A stretch of DNA of 64,000 nucleotides, from positions 310,001-374,000 of the forward strand of contig NZ_MOBX01000016.1 in assembly GCF_003732425.1 (NCBI RefSeq), in the 5' to 3' direction. The stretch comes from Pseudomonas fluorescens. Its GTDB lineage: Bacteria; Pseudomonadota; Gammaproteobacteria; Pseudomonadales; Pseudomonadaceae. Made by a program: the position numbers and the translations under genes. Under the pieces are notes generated by a model that was given only the letters and a program-made list of their open reading frames with translations, searched no databases and had not been told where the DNA came from. Below are positions 1-8,606 of the stretch, in pieces; the first letter of the stretch is position 1; every line of letters starts with the position of its first letter.

Positions 1-609
1 CAACGGATCGTGCCACCCCAGAATCATGAAACTTAATGCACTGACCAAAGCAATCGGCAGACCGCAGGCCGATGACGTCGCCACCGCTTGCTGCATCGGC
101 ACGCTGCGCCAGGTCAGGAACGGCACGGTCAGCGAACCGCCGCCCACCCCGAAAATCGCCGAGGCCCAACCAATCACACTGCCGGCCACGGTCAGACCGA
201 GTTTGCCCGGCACCGTTCGGCTGGCCTTGGGTTTGATGTCCAGCGCCAGTTGCACGGAAATCACCAGGGCGAACACACCGATGATTTTTTGCAGGTTGGG
301 TCCGGAGATCGCTTCTGCGGTCAGCGCACCGAAACCGGCGCCCAACAGAATACCGACAGCCATCCACCTGAAGATCGGCCAGCGCACTGCGCCGCGACGG
401 TGATGTTCACGCACGGCGTTGACCGAGGTGAAGATGATCGTCGCCAGCGATGTTCCGACCGCCAGATGGGTAAGAATCGACTGATCAAAGCCCTGCAGAG
501 TGAAACTGAACACCAGCACCGGGACAATAATGATCCCGCCGCCAACCCCGAACAGCCCGGCCAGCACGCCCGCACAGGCGCCCAGCGCCAGATAGAGCAG
601 AAATTCCAT
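1..609 (-). CDS. Sulfite exporter TauE/SafE (TSUP) family permease, 5' part only
   Basis: The open frame reads from ATG at 609 to the window edge and gives 203 residues, so the C-terminal part (usual family length about 250-260) lies outside. The protein is strongly hydrophobic with two internal repeats: Gly-rich loops AGLFGVGGGIIIVP (about residues 17-30) and SAIFGVGGGSLTVP (about 150-163), the duplicated signature of TSUP permeases. The family exports small anions such as sulfite, sulfoacetate or sulfonates across the inner membrane; the substrate here cannot be told. It is divergent from the NRDE gene, with 132 bp between the starts. Confidence 0.88.
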   Translation of the reverse strand, partial: MEFLLYLALGACAGVLAGLFGVGGGIIIVPVLVFSFTLQGFDQSILTHLAVGTSLATIIFTSVNAVREHHRRGAVRWPIFRWMAVGILLGAGFGALTAEAISGPNLQKIIGVFALVISVQLALDIKPKASRTVPGKLGLTVAGSVIGWASAIFGVGGGSLTVPFLTWRSVPMQQAVATSSACGLPIALVSALSFMILGWHDPL

Positions 610-741
610 GACCGTCTCCCCAGACCGCATCCGCAAAACCGGAGCGGCATGGTAACGGATGCATGGCCTTTGGCTCCACTTGCGATGGATGCACGGACGC
701 CGGATGCGTAGAGTGAGCAAAAAACACACAAGGACCACCTT

Positions 742-1488
742 ATGTGCCTGATAGTTTTCGCCTGGCGCCCGGGCCATGCCCAGCCGCTGATCGTCGCGGC
801 CAACCGCGACGAGTTCTACGCCCGGCCGAGCCTGCCACTGGCACCATGGCCGGAGGCACCGCATGTACATGCCGGGCGCGATCTTGAGGCCGGCGGCACC
901 TGGCTGGGGATTGGCGCCAACGGACGCTTTGCCGCGCTGACCAATATTCGCGATCCGCATCAACCGCCAGCGCGCAAGTCACGGGGTGAGTTGGTCGCGC
1001 GGTTTCTGACCGCTGATGCGTCGATTGATGATTATTTGAGCGATGTGGTCGGACGTGCGCCGGAATATGCCGGGTTCAACCTGCTGCTGGGCAATAGCCA
1101 TGAGCTGTGGCACTTCAATGCGCGGATGTCGGAACCGGTAATGCTGGAGCCGGGGGTTTACGGGCTATCAAATGCGGGGCTGGATACGCCGTGGCCGAAA
1201 CTGCTCAAAGCCAAGGCTGCACTGACTGCGGTGCTGGATGATCCGCAGCCTGAACGGTTGCTGGAACTGCTGGGCGATGCGCAGACCGCACCGTTTGCCG
1301 AGTTGCCGGATACCGGGGTGGGCCTGGCGACGGAGTCATTGTTGTCGAGTGTGTTTATCGCCAGCCAGAGTTACGGCACCCGGGCGAGTACGGCGTTGAT
1401 CGTGAAGGCGGATGGGTCGCGGCGGATGGTCGAGCGGAGTTTTGGGCCGTATGGCGGACATCTTGGGGAAGTTGAGCTTTGCGTCTAA
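742..1488 (+). CDS. NRDE (TANGO2-like) family protein
   Basis: The 248-residue protein begins MCLIVFAW and carries AANRDEF at about residues 19-25, the Asn-Arg-Asp-Glu motif that names the NRDE family. Cys2 would be exposed as a possible N-terminal nucleophile after Met removal, and the fold is thought to resemble Ntn hydrolases. Eukaryotic TANGO2 has been linked to haem or lipid handling; the bacterial role is not settled. A purine-rich AAGGA lies about 8 bases before the ATG. Length fits the family. It stands alone, followed by a repeat element, so no operon partner suggests a substrate. Confidence 0.85.
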   Translation: MCLIVFAWRPGHAQPLIVAANRDEFYARPSLPLAPWPEAPHVHAGRDLEAGGTWLGIGANGRFAALTNIRDPHQPPARKSRGELVARFLTADASIDDYLSDVVGRAPEYAGFNLLLGNSHELWHFNARMSEPVMLEPGVYGLSNAGLDTPWPKLLKAKAALTAVLDDPQPERLLELLGDAQTAPFAELPDTGVGLATESLLSSVFIASQSYGTRASTALIVKADGSRRMVERSFGPYGGHLGEVELCV

Positions 1489-1496
1489 GAGCAAAC

Positions 1497-1795
1497 CCTC
1501 ACCCCAGCCCTCTTCCGGAGGGAGAGGGGGCCGACCGAGGTGTCTTGAGCCATGCATCGACCTGAAAGACCGAGTTGATTATGGATTCAACACGCACCTT
1601 CAAGTCGGTTTGAATCGATTATGGATTCAACACAGCACTTCCAGCCCGGTGCGGTTCGATTATGGATTCAGCACAACACCTCAAGTCGGTTTGAATCGAT
1701 TATGGATCCAGCAAAACACTTTCAGGTCGGCGTAGTTCTGCAGCATCCCCAATCAGTCCCCTCTCCCTCTGGGAGAGGGTTAGGGTGAGGGGCTT
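1497..1795. repeat. MITE-like palindromic element with internal tandem repeats
   Basis: The space between the NRDE gene and ptsP is almost entirely this element. The left arm (1497-1531, CCCTCACCCCAGCCCTC then GGAGGGAGAGGGG) and right arm (1754-1795, CCCCTCTCCCTCTGGGAGAG then GGGTGAGGGG) are inverted copies, and each arm can also fold on itself. The middle is an array of 40-bp units. Such arms are familiar between Pseudomonas genes. No transposase is encoded, so it would be non-autonomous. Confidence 0.75.
1577..1737. repeat. Four tandem units of about 40 bp
   Basis: GATTATGGATTCA-type cores begin at 1577, 1617, 1658 and 1698, giving periods of 40, 41 and 40 bp. Each unit continues with a variable part ending near TCGGTTTGAATC or CCGGTGCGGTTC. 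Units 1, 2 and 4 are closest; unit 3 has diverged and carries the extra base. Confidence 0.85.
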
Positions 1796-1802
1796 TTGAT
1801 CT

Positions 1803-4082
1803 TCAGAGGGCCTTGATGACCGCCGGCGGATGCATCTTCGACAACCCGAGGTTCTTCAGCGCCAATTGCAGCGAGCTGTGGATAACTTGCGGGTTATCAA
1901 TGGTCATCAGCTCCGCCAACAACTCCTGAGCCTTGCTCAGATTGACCTGACGCAGCATCCACTTCACCTTCGGCAAGTTGGTCGCGTTCATCGACAGGCT
2001 GTCGAAACCCATCGCCATCAACAGCACCGCCGCCGCCGGATCACCGGCCATCTCGCCGCAGATGCTCACCGGTTTGCCTTCGGCATGGGCATCGCGCACC
2101 ACGGTTTGCAGGGCTTGCAGCACCGCCGGGTGCAGGTAGTCGTAGAGATCGGCGACACGCGGGTTGTTGCGGTCGACCGCCAGCAAATACTGGGTCAAGT
2201 CGTTGGAGCCGACGGACAGGAAGTCGACCATCCGCGCCAGTTCCTTGGTCTGATAGACCGCTGCCGGAATCTCGATCATCACGCCAATCGGCGGCATCGG
2301 CACGTCGGTGCCTTCGTCACGCACTTCGCCCCAGGCCCGGTGAATCAGGTGCAGGGCTTCTTCGAGCTCGTGGGTGCCGGAGATCATCGGCAGCAGAATG
2401 CGCAGGTTGTTCAGGCCTTCGCTGGCCTTGAGCATCGCGCGGGTCTGCACCAGGAAGATTTCCGGGTGGTCGAGGGTGACGCGAATGCCACGCCAGCCGA
2501 GGAACGGGTTGTCTTCCTTGATCGGGAAGTACGACAGCGACTTGTCACCGCCGATGTCGAGGCTGCGCATGGTCACCGGTTGCGGGTGGAACGCGGCGAG
2601 CTGCTCGCGGTAGATCGCCAGTTGCTCCTTCTCGCTCGGGAAGCGCTGGTTGATCATGAACGGCACTTCGGTCCGGTACAGGCCGACACCTTCGGCGCCG
2701 CGCTTCTGCGCTCGCGCCACATCGGCCAACAGGCCGGTGTTGACCCACAGTGGCATGCGGTGGCCGTCGAGGGTCACGCACGGCAGGTCGCGCAGGGTGT
2801 CGAGGCCCAGCGCCAGTTGCTTCTCTTCTTCGACGACTTCGGCGAATTGCTTGCGCAGCACTTCGCTCGGGTTGGTGTAGACCTCGCCGCGTGTGCCGTC
2901 GACGATCATCTCGATGCCGTCGACCTTGGCGTACGGCAGGTCGACCAGACCCATGACCGTCGGAATGCCCATCGCTCGGGCGAGGATCGCGACGTGCGAG
3001 TTACCCGAACCGAGCACCGAAACCAGACCGACCAGCGTGCCTTCCGGCACTTCGCCGAGCATGGCCGGCGTCAGTTCTTCGCTGACCAGAATGGTTTTTT
3101 CCGGGTAGACCAGGTTCTGCTGACGCTCTTCCTGCAAATAGGCGAGCAGGCGGCGACCGAGGTCTTTGACGTCCGACGCACGCTCACGCAGGTAGGCGTC
3201 GTCCATCAGTTCGAAACGGTTGACGTGCTCAGTGACCACCTGACGCAGCGCGCCCTGCGCCCACTGGCCAGTCTTGATCACAGTGGTGATTTCGCTGCCC
3301 AGAGAAGCGTCGTCGAGCATCATCAGGTAGACGTCGAACAGTGCGCGCTCTTCCGGACGCAGTTGGGTCGCGAGTTTGGCGGACAACGCGCGCATGTCGG
3401 CGCGCACGCCTTCGATGGCGGTCTTGAACAGCGCCAGCTCGGCGTCGATGTCGGTGATGGTCTTGTCGGGCACCACGTCGAGATCGGCCGGCGGCAGCAT
3501 GACCACCGCAGTACCAACTGCGGCACCCGGCGAACCCGGCACGCCGACGAATTTGGCTTCCTGGATACCCTTGCCCTGACGGCCCAGGCCACGGATCGAC
3601 CCGGTGGCCTCGGCGTGGGCGATAACCCCGGCGAGCTGCGCGCTCATGGTCACGAGGAAGGCTTCTTCACCTTCGTCGAACTGGCGGCGTTCTTTTTGCT
3701 GGATGACCAACACGCCGACGACGCGGCGATGGTGAATGATCGGTGCACCGAGGAACGAGGCGTAACGCTCCTCGCCGGTTTCGGCGAAGTAGCGGTAGCG
3801 CGGGTGATCCGCGGCGTTTTCGAGGTTCAGGGGTTCTTCACGCGTGCCGACCAGACCGACCAGACCTTCGTTGGGTGCCATGCTGACCTTGCCGATCGAG
3901 CGCTTGTTCAAGCCCTCGGTGGCCATCAGGACGAAGCGGTTGGTTTCGGGATCAAGCAGGTAGACCGAGCAGACCTGGCTGCCCATGGCCTCTTTGACGC
4001 GCAACACAATAATCCCCAACGCCGCCTTGAGATCCTTGGCGGAGTTAACTTCCTGGACGATCTTGCGCAGCGTATTGAGCAT
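1803..4082 (-). CDS. ptsP: Phosphoenolpyruvate-protein phosphotransferase PtsP (EI-Ntr)
   Basis: This 759-residue protein is enzyme I of the nitrogen phosphotransferase system. It takes phosphate from PEP and passes it to NPr and then EIIA-Ntr in the cytoplasm, a regulatory rather than sugar-importing relay. An N-terminal GAF domain occupies about residues 1-165, which separates it from ordinary EI. The phosphohistidine sits in GSGNSHVAILAR at about residue 363. The PEP-binding TIM barrel follows, with MRSLDIGGDK and a C-terminal SICGEMAGDP segment carrying the catalytic Cys. rppH lies 22 bp upstream on the same strand, the usual Pseudomonas order. Confidence 0.97.
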   Translation of the reverse strand: MLNTLRKIVQEVNSAKDLKAALGIIVLRVKEAMGSQVCSVYLLDPETNRFVLMATEGLNKRSIGKVSMAPNEGLVGLVGTREEPLNLENAADHPRYRYFAETGEERYASFLGAPIIHHRRVVGVLVIQQKERRQFDEGEEAFLVTMSAQLAGVIAHAEATGSIRGLGRQGKGIQEAKFVGVPGSPGAAVGTAVVMLPPADLDVVPDKTITDIDAELALFKTAIEGVRADMRALSAKLATQLRPEERALFDVYLMMLDDASLGSEITTVIKTGQWAQGALRQVVTEHVNRFELMDDAYLRERASDVKDLGRRLLAYLQEERQQNLVYPEKTILVSEELTPAMLGEVPEGTLVGLVSVLGSGNSHVAILARAMGIPTVMGLVDLPYAKVDGIEMIVDGTRGEVYTNPSEVLRKQFAEVVEEEKQLALGLDTLRDLPCVTLDGHRMPLWVNTGLLADVARAQKRGAEGVGLYRTEVPFMINQRFPSEKEQLAIYREQLAAFHPQPVTMRSLDIGGDKSLSYFPIKEDNPFLGWRGIRVTLDHPEIFLVQTRAMLKASEGLNNLRILLPMISGTHELEEALHLIHRAWGEVRDEGTDVPMPPIGVMIEIPAAVYQTKELARMVDFLSVGSNDLTQYLLAVDRNNPRVADLYDYLHPAVLQALQTVVRDAHAEGKPVSICGEMAGDPAAAVLLMAMGFDSLSMNATNLPKVKWMLRQVNLSKAQELLAELMTIDNPQVIHSSLQLALKNLGLSKMHPPAVIKAL

Positions 4083-4104
4083 GGCTCGGGGTCGAACTCC
4101 GTCG

Positions 4105-4584
4105 TCAGTCGCGCGCTAAAAGGCGCGGGGCAAGCTCTTTGAGGGCGCGGCGATACACCTCGCGCTTGAATGTCACCACCTGGCCCAACGGATACCAATA
4201 GCTGACCCAGCGCCAGCCATCGAACTCCGGTTTACCGGTCAAATCCATCCGCACCCGCTGCTCGTTGGAGATCAGGCGCAGGAGAAACCATTTCTGTTTC
4301 TGGCCGATGCACAGCGGTTGGCTGTGCGTACGCACCAGACGTTGCGGCAAACGATAGCGCAACCAGCCCCGGGTACAGGCCAGTATTTCAACATCTTCAC
4401 GTTCCAGGCCAACTTCTTCGTTCAGCTCGCGGTACAAGGCGTCTTCCGGCGTCTCTTCAGGGTTGATTCCCCCTTGCGGAAACTGCCAGGCATCTTGATT
4501 GATACGGCGAGCCCATAGCACCTGGCCGGCGTCATTCGTCAGAATGATCCCGACATTGGGGCGGAAACCATCGGGGTCGATCAC
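4105..4584 (-). CDS. rppH: RNA pyrophosphohydrolase (GTG start)
   Basis: The Nudix hydrolase removes pyrophosphate from the 5' triphosphate end of mRNAs and so opens them to RNase E decay. The Nudix box is seen as GGIN, then E, then RELNEEVGL (about residues 38-60). I choose the GTG at 4584, giving 159 residues beginning (V/M)IDPDGFRPN, because this is the family length and GCGAGG stands about 8 bases before it. An upstream ATG at 4644 would add 20 residues unlike the family. It precedes ptsP on the same strand. Confidence 0.94.
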
Positions 4585-4727
4585 GGCAACAACCTCGCAA
4601 ACGCATGTCGCCGCATTGTTCCACAAAGGTTGATAAGGCGGCAACGAGGCTTCCTACCTTATGTGCACTCTTGTGAAAAGACCGTATTCTTGTCGCCTTT
4701 TTACTGACTTTTCAGCGGGTAACTGCA

Positions 4728-5384
4728 ATGCGCCTGGCTCTATTCGATTTGGACAACACCCTTCTGGGCGGCGACAGCGATCACGCCTGGGGCGACTATC
4801 TGTGTGAACGTGGCTTCCTCGACCCGGTTGCGTACAAGGCGCGCAACGACGAGTTCTATCAGGATTACCTGGCCGGCAAACTGGATAACGCCGCGTACCT
4901 GAACTTCTGCCTGGAGATCCTCGGCCGCACCGAAATGGCTGTGCTCGAGCAATGGCACAGCGATTACATGCGCGACTGCATCGAACCGATCGTGCTACCG
5001 AAGGCGCTGGAGCTGCTGAAACAACACCGCGACGCCGGCGACAAACTGGTGATCATCACCGCAACCAACCGTTTCGTGACCGCGCCGATTGCCGTGCGCC
5101 TGGGCGTTGAAACCCTGATCGCCACCGAATGCGAAATGGTCGATGGCCGCTACAGCGGGCGCAGCACCGACATTCCGTGTTTCCGCGAAGGCAAGGTGAC
5201 ACGCCTGAACCGCTGGCTGGAAGAGACCGGGTATTCGCTGGATGACAGCTATTTCTATAGCGACTCGATGAATGATTTGCCGCTGCTGGAACAGGTGGCG
5301 AATCCGGTGGCGGTGGATCCGGATCCAAATCTGCGCGCTGAAGCCGAGAAGCGTGGCTGGCCGGTGATCAGTCTGCGCGGCTGA
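4728..5384 (+). CDS. HAD subfamily IB phosphatase (probable histidinol-phosphatase)
   Basis: The 218-residue protein has all four HAD motifs: DLDNTLL (nucleophile Asp7 and Asp9), IITATN (motif II), a motif III Lys in REGKVTR, and YSDSMNDLPLLE (motif IV). The cap lies between motifs I and II as in SerB-like phosphoserine phosphatases. From memory, the P. aeruginosa counterpart PA0335, also beside rppH and ptsP, was reported as the missing histidinol-phosphate phosphatase. I infer the same job here on that synteny; sequence alone supports only a small phosphomonoester. It is divergent from rppH. Confidence 0.85.
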   Translation: MRLALFDLDNTLLGGDSDHAWGDYLCERGFLDPVAYKARNDEFYQDYLAGKLDNAAYLNFCLEILGRTEMAVLEQWHSDYMRDCIEPIVLPKALELLKQHRDAGDKLVIITATNRFVTAPIAVRLGVETLIATECEMVDGRYSGRSTDIPCFREGKVTRLNRWLEETGYSLDDSYFYSDSMNDLPLLEQVANPVAVDPDPNLRAEAEKRGWPVISLRG

Positions 5385-5391
5385 TATCGAT

Positions 5392-5466
5392 TTCGCGAGC
5401 AGGCTCGCTCCCACATTGGATCTGTGTCGTGCACAAATCCCCTGTGGGAGCGAGCCTGCTCGCGAA
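5392..5466. repeat. REP doublet (REPIN), GAGCAGGCTCGCTCCCACA family
   Basis: Inverted arms TTCGCGAGCAGGCTCGCTCC (from 5392) and its complement ending at 5466 are separated by about 27 bp. It lies between the convergent HAD and DUF2269 genes. Confidence 0.9.
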
Positions 5467-5489
5467 TTGGGCTGACACGGTCTCAAGCC

Positions 5490-5903
5490 TTAAACAGGCT
5501 TGGCTCCCATCAACCCGGCAATGGCGAGAAATCCGATGCCGCTGACAATCGCCAGCGCCAACGTGAATTTCCGGTTACCTACCCCGCTAGTCCATAGCCG
5601 ATTAAGCCGCACCAACAGCCACACTGCACTCAACGTGGCCACGGCATAGATCACGCTGGACCCCAAAATCCACAACTGCCCCAATGGCCAGCCAATCAGA
5701 TGCACCAGCCACCAGCCGGTGAAGGGCATGCTGAACATGCCGATCAGCATCAAACACCAGATGAACAACCAGGGACGCTGCATTGTGCTGGCCGCGCCTT
5801 TACCGCGATTACGCCAAGTCAGGGCGGCGAGCCCTAGCCCGCTCGCGAGGATCACCACGGTCGCCGCGACGTGAAGGACTTTCAGGGTGGTCAGGGTTTC
5901 CAT
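5490..5903 (-). CDS. DUF2269 family inner-membrane protein
   Basis: The 137-residue protein is nearly all membrane: about four hydrophobic helices, starting with LKVLHVAATVVILASGLGL and followed by FIWCLMLIGMFSMPFTGWW. The early His in the first helix and the overall pattern match the DUF2269 family, of unknown function. No catalytic motif is visible. It lies 40 bp downstream of ilvA on the same strand and could be cotranscribed, but no functional link is obvious. Confidence 0.75.
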   Translation of the reverse strand: METLTTLKVLHVAATVVILASGLGLAALTWRNRGKGAASTMQRPWLFIWCLMLIGMFSMPFTGWWLVHLIGWPLGQLWILGSSVIYAVATLSAVWLLVRLNRLWTSGVGNRKFTLALAIVSGIGFLAIAGLMGAKPV

Positions 5904-5943
5904 GTGTTCGTCTTCCTTGGGCCATGCCCCTCAGCGTAGCCGC

Positions 5944-7458
5944 TCAGCCAAGAAACAGCTGATAGGCCGGGTTCTCGCTTTCATCCCAGTACGGGTAACC
6001 GATTTCCTCAAGCGCCGCCGGCACCAGATGACGCTCGTCGTGCGGGACTTGCAGGCCGGCGACCACGCGGCCATCGGCAGCGCCGTGGTTGCGGTAGTGG
6101 AACATCGAGATGTTCCAGCGCCCACCGAGTTTGTTGAGGAAGTTGAACAGCGCGCCCGGACGCTCCGGGAACTCGAAGCGAAACACCACTTCGTCAATCA
6201 CGTGCGCCGCATGCCCGCCGACCATGTGGCGGATGTGCAGCTTGGCCAGTTCGTTGTCGGTCAGGTCGAGCACCGGGAAACCTTGTTCGGTCAGGCTCGC
6301 CAGCAATGCACTGCGCGGGTCGTTTTCCGGGTGGGTCTGCACGCCAACGAAAATGTGCGCTTCGCTGCCGGTGTTGTAGCGGTAGTTGAATTCGGTGATC
6401 TGGCGCTTGCCGATCGCTTCGCAGAACGCCTTGAAGCTGCCGGCCTTCTCGGGGATGGTCACGGCGATGATCGCTTCACGGCCCTCGCCCAGTTCGGCGC
6501 GCTCGGCAACGTGACGCAAGCGGTCGAAGTTGACGTTGGCACCCGAGTCTATGGCCACGAAAGTCTGGCCGCTGACGCCGCGCAACTCGACGTACTTCTT
6601 GATCCCGGCCACGCCCAAGGCGCCGGCAGGTTCGGTGATCGAGCGGGTATCGTCGTAGATATCCTTAATTGCTGCGCAGATCTCGTCGGTGCTGACGGTG
6701 ATCACTTCATCGACGTAGTCTTTACAGATGTCGAAGGTGTGCTGGCCGATCTGCGCCACTGCTACGCCGTCGGCAAAGATGCCCACGGTCGGCAGCACCA
6801 CGCGCTCGCCGGCAGCCATCGCCGCTTGCAGGCAGTTGGAATCATCCGGTTCAACGCCGATGACTTTGATGTCCGGGCGCAGGTATTTCACGTACGCAGC
6901 GATGCCGGCGATCAGGCCGCCGCCGCCGACCGGAACGAAAATCGCATCCAGTGGCTGTGGGTGCTGGCGCAGAATTTCCATCGCCACGGTGCCCTGCCCG
7001 GCAATGGTGTGCGGATCATCGTACGGGTGGATGTAGACGTAGCCTTTTTCATCGACCAGTTTCAGCGAGTAAGCCAGGGCTTCCGGGAACGAATCGCCGT
7101 GCAGCACCACTTTGCCACCGCGCGAACGCACGCCTTCGACCTTGATCTCGGGGGTGGTCTTGGGCATGACGATAGTGGCTTTGACGCCCAGCACTTTCGC
7201 CGCCAGGGCCAGACCTTGCGCATGGTTGCCCGCCGACGCGGTCACCACGCCACGGGCGCGCTCTTCGTCAGTCAACTGGGTGAGTTTATTGTAGGCGCCG
7301 CGAATCTTGAACGAGAACACCGGCTGCAAGTCTTCACGCTTGAGCCAGATGTCATTGCCCAACCGCTCGGAGAGCTGGCGAGCGTTCTGCAACGGGGTTT
7401 CTACGGCAACGTCATAAACGCGCGAGGTGAGGATCTTTTTGACGTACTGTTCGAGCAT
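5944..7458 (-). CDS. ilvA: Biosynthetic threonine ammonia-lyase (threonine deaminase)
   Basis: IlvA converts L-threonine to 2-oxobutanoate and ammonia, the first committed step to isoleucine. The PLP lysine is K51 in SFKIRGAYNK, and the phosphate-binding glycine loop is VPVGGGGLIAG near residue 185. The long C-terminal part (about 325-504) holds two ACT-like regulatory segments, typical of the biosynthetic enzyme that isoleucine inhibits and valine activates; the shorter catabolic TdcB lacks them. At 504 residues it is full length. rpiA lies divergently beyond a REP element. Confidence 0.97.
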   Translation of the reverse strand: MLEQYVKKILTSRVYDVAVETPLQNARQLSERLGNDIWLKREDLQPVFSFKIRGAYNKLTQLTDEERARGVVTASAGNHAQGLALAAKVLGVKATIVMPKTTPEIKVEGVRSRGGKVVLHGDSFPEALAYSLKLVDEKGYVYIHPYDDPHTIAGQGTVAMEILRQHPQPLDAIFVPVGGGGLIAGIAAYVKYLRPDIKVIGVEPDDSNCLQAAMAAGERVVLPTVGIFADGVAVAQIGQHTFDICKDYVDEVITVSTDEICAAIKDIYDDTRSITEPAGALGVAGIKKYVELRGVSGQTFVAIDSGANVNFDRLRHVAERAELGEGREAIIAVTIPEKAGSFKAFCEAIGKRQITEFNYRYNTGSEAHIFVGVQTHPENDPRSALLASLTEQGFPVLDLTDNELAKLHIRHMVGGHAAHVIDEVVFRFEFPERPGALFNFLNKLGGRWNISMFHYRNHGAADGRVVAGLQVPHDERHLVPAALEEIGYPYWDESENPAYQLFLG

Positions 7459-7549
7459 CGGAAAGCATCACTGAGCGGGTTGGGCAGGGCCAAGGAGTCT
7501 AACCCGGCTTTTGGGCACACGACCACACGATTCCAGAGGTTTTATCCCT

Positions 7550-7670
7550 GTGGCGAGGGAGCTTGCTCCCGCTGGAGTGCGAAGCGCTCCCCTGCATTTT
7601 TTCAGACAGCCCCCATGCACAGGTTTTGCGACTGCTTCGCAGCCGAGCGGGAGCAAGCTCCCTCGCCACA
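7550..7670. repeat. REP doublet, GTGGCGAGGGAGCTTGCTCCCGC family
   Basis: Arms TGTGGCGAGGGAGCTTGCTC and GAGCAAGCTCCCTCGCCACA are inverted around a variable centre. Of the 325 bp between ilvA and rpiA, this takes up the middle; the rest holds the rpiA promoter. Confidence 0.9.
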
Positions 7671-7712
7671 AAAGCCGCACCCTCCGAAACAATGCTGTCT
7701 GCCAATCGGGCA

Positions 7713-7741
7713 ATGACCTGCCTCGCCCCCGGGCCTATAAT
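7713..7741 (+). promoter_or_regulatory. Probable sigma-70 promoter of rpiA
   Basis: ATGACC (7713-7718), a 17-bp spacer and a perfect TATAAT (7736-7741) stand in good order. Transcription would begin near 7748 and leave a leader of about 36 bases before the rpiA ATG. Based on consensus match only. Confidence 0.6.
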
Positions 7742-7783
7742 GCCGGCCTTTCCGTTCTCACCTTGCCCGCTTCCGGAGCCCGC

Positions 7784-8458
7784 ATGACCCAGGATCAACT
7801 CAAACAGGCAGTGGCTCAGGCCGCCGTCGACTTCATCCTTCCGAAACTCGACGACAAGAGCATCGTCGGGGTCGGCACCGGCTCCACCGCCAACTGCTTC
7901 ATCGACGCCCTGGCCCAGCACAAGGGCGCGTTCGATGGCGCGGTCGCCAGCTCCGAAGCCACCGCCGCGCGCCTGAAGGGCCACGGGATTCCGGTGTATG
8001 AGCTGAACACCGTCAGCGACCTGGAGTTCTACGTCGACGGCGCTGACGAAAGCGACGCGCACCTGAACCTGATCAAGGGCGGCGGCGCTGCCCTGACCCG
8101 CGAGAAGATCGTTGCCGCCGTGGCCAAGACCTTCATCTGCATCGCCGACGCCAGCAAGCTGGTGCCGGTACTGGGCGAGTTCCCGCTGCCGGTCGAAGTG
8201 ATCCCGATGGCCCGCAGCCACGTCGCTCGCCAACTGGTTAAGCTGGGCGGCGACCCGGTGTACCGCGAAGGCGTGCTGACCGACAACGGCAACATCATCC
8301 TGGATGTGTTCAACCTGCAGATCACCAACCCGGTGGAGCTGGAAGCGCAGATCAATGCAATTGTCGGCGTGGTGACCAACGGGCTGTTCGCGGCGCGTCC
8401 GGCTGACCTGTTGTTGCTGGGCACCAGTGAAGGCGTGAAAACCCTCAAGGCTGAGTAA
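7784..8458 (+). CDS. rpiA: Ribose-5-phosphate isomerase A
   Basis: RpiA interconverts ribose 5-phosphate and ribulose 5-phosphate in the pentose phosphate pathway. I start at ATG 7784 (MTQDQLKQA), which gives 224 residues, the family length; the open frame runs further upstream only through the REP. Signature segments are GTGSTANCFIDAL (about 32-44), VDGADESD and KGGGAALTREKI, which form the active site with its Asp, Glu and Lys residues. It is divergent from ilvA, as in P. aeruginosa. Confidence 0.97.
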   Translation: MTQDQLKQAVAQAAVDFILPKLDDKSIVGVGTGSTANCFIDALAQHKGAFDGAVASSEATAARLKGHGIPVYELNTVSDLEFYVDGADESDAHLNLIKGGGAALTREKIVAAVAKTFICIADASKLVPVLGEFPLPVEVIPMARSHVARQLVKLGGDPVYREGVLTDNGNIILDVFNLQITNPVELEAQINAIVGVVTNGLFAARPADLLLLGTSEGVKTLKAE

Positions 8459-8499
8459 GCCCGGTCAGCCACATATTTGTGGGCAGATGAAATACCCCT

Positions 8500-8587
8500 G
8501 TAGGAGTGAACCTGCTCGCGATAGCGGTCTGTCAGTTGATATTGATGTCGACTGACACACCGCTATCGCGAGCAGGCTCACTCCTAC
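8500..8587. repeat. REP doublet, variant GAGCAGGCTCACTCCTAC
   Basis: The 28-bp arms run GTAGGAGTGAACCTGCTCGC from 8500 and the complement ending at 8587. The loop contains a second smaller inverted repeat, TGTCAGT with ACTGACA. It separates convergent rpiA and the SdiA-regulated-domain gene. Confidence 0.85.
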
Positions 8588-8606
8588 CTTGGTTTCGGGA
8601 TGCTGG

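Noticed and set aside
1412..1735. A 107-codon frame through the tandem repeats, with repeating DYGF and LWIQ phrases
   Set aside because: Its repetition comes from the 40-bp DNA units; there is no ribosome site and it overlaps the end of the NRDE gene.
1577..1737. CRISPR-like regular spacing
   Set aside because: The whole 40-bp unit repeats, with no unique spacers, and there is no cas gene.
1830..4142. A 770-codon plus-strand open frame opposite ptsP
   Set aside because: It is antisense to a certain gene and compositionally odd (rich in His, Arg and Gln), as expected for a shadow.
5887..7716. A 609-codon plus-strand frame opposite ilvA
   Set aside because: Antisense shadow that also runs through a REP element.
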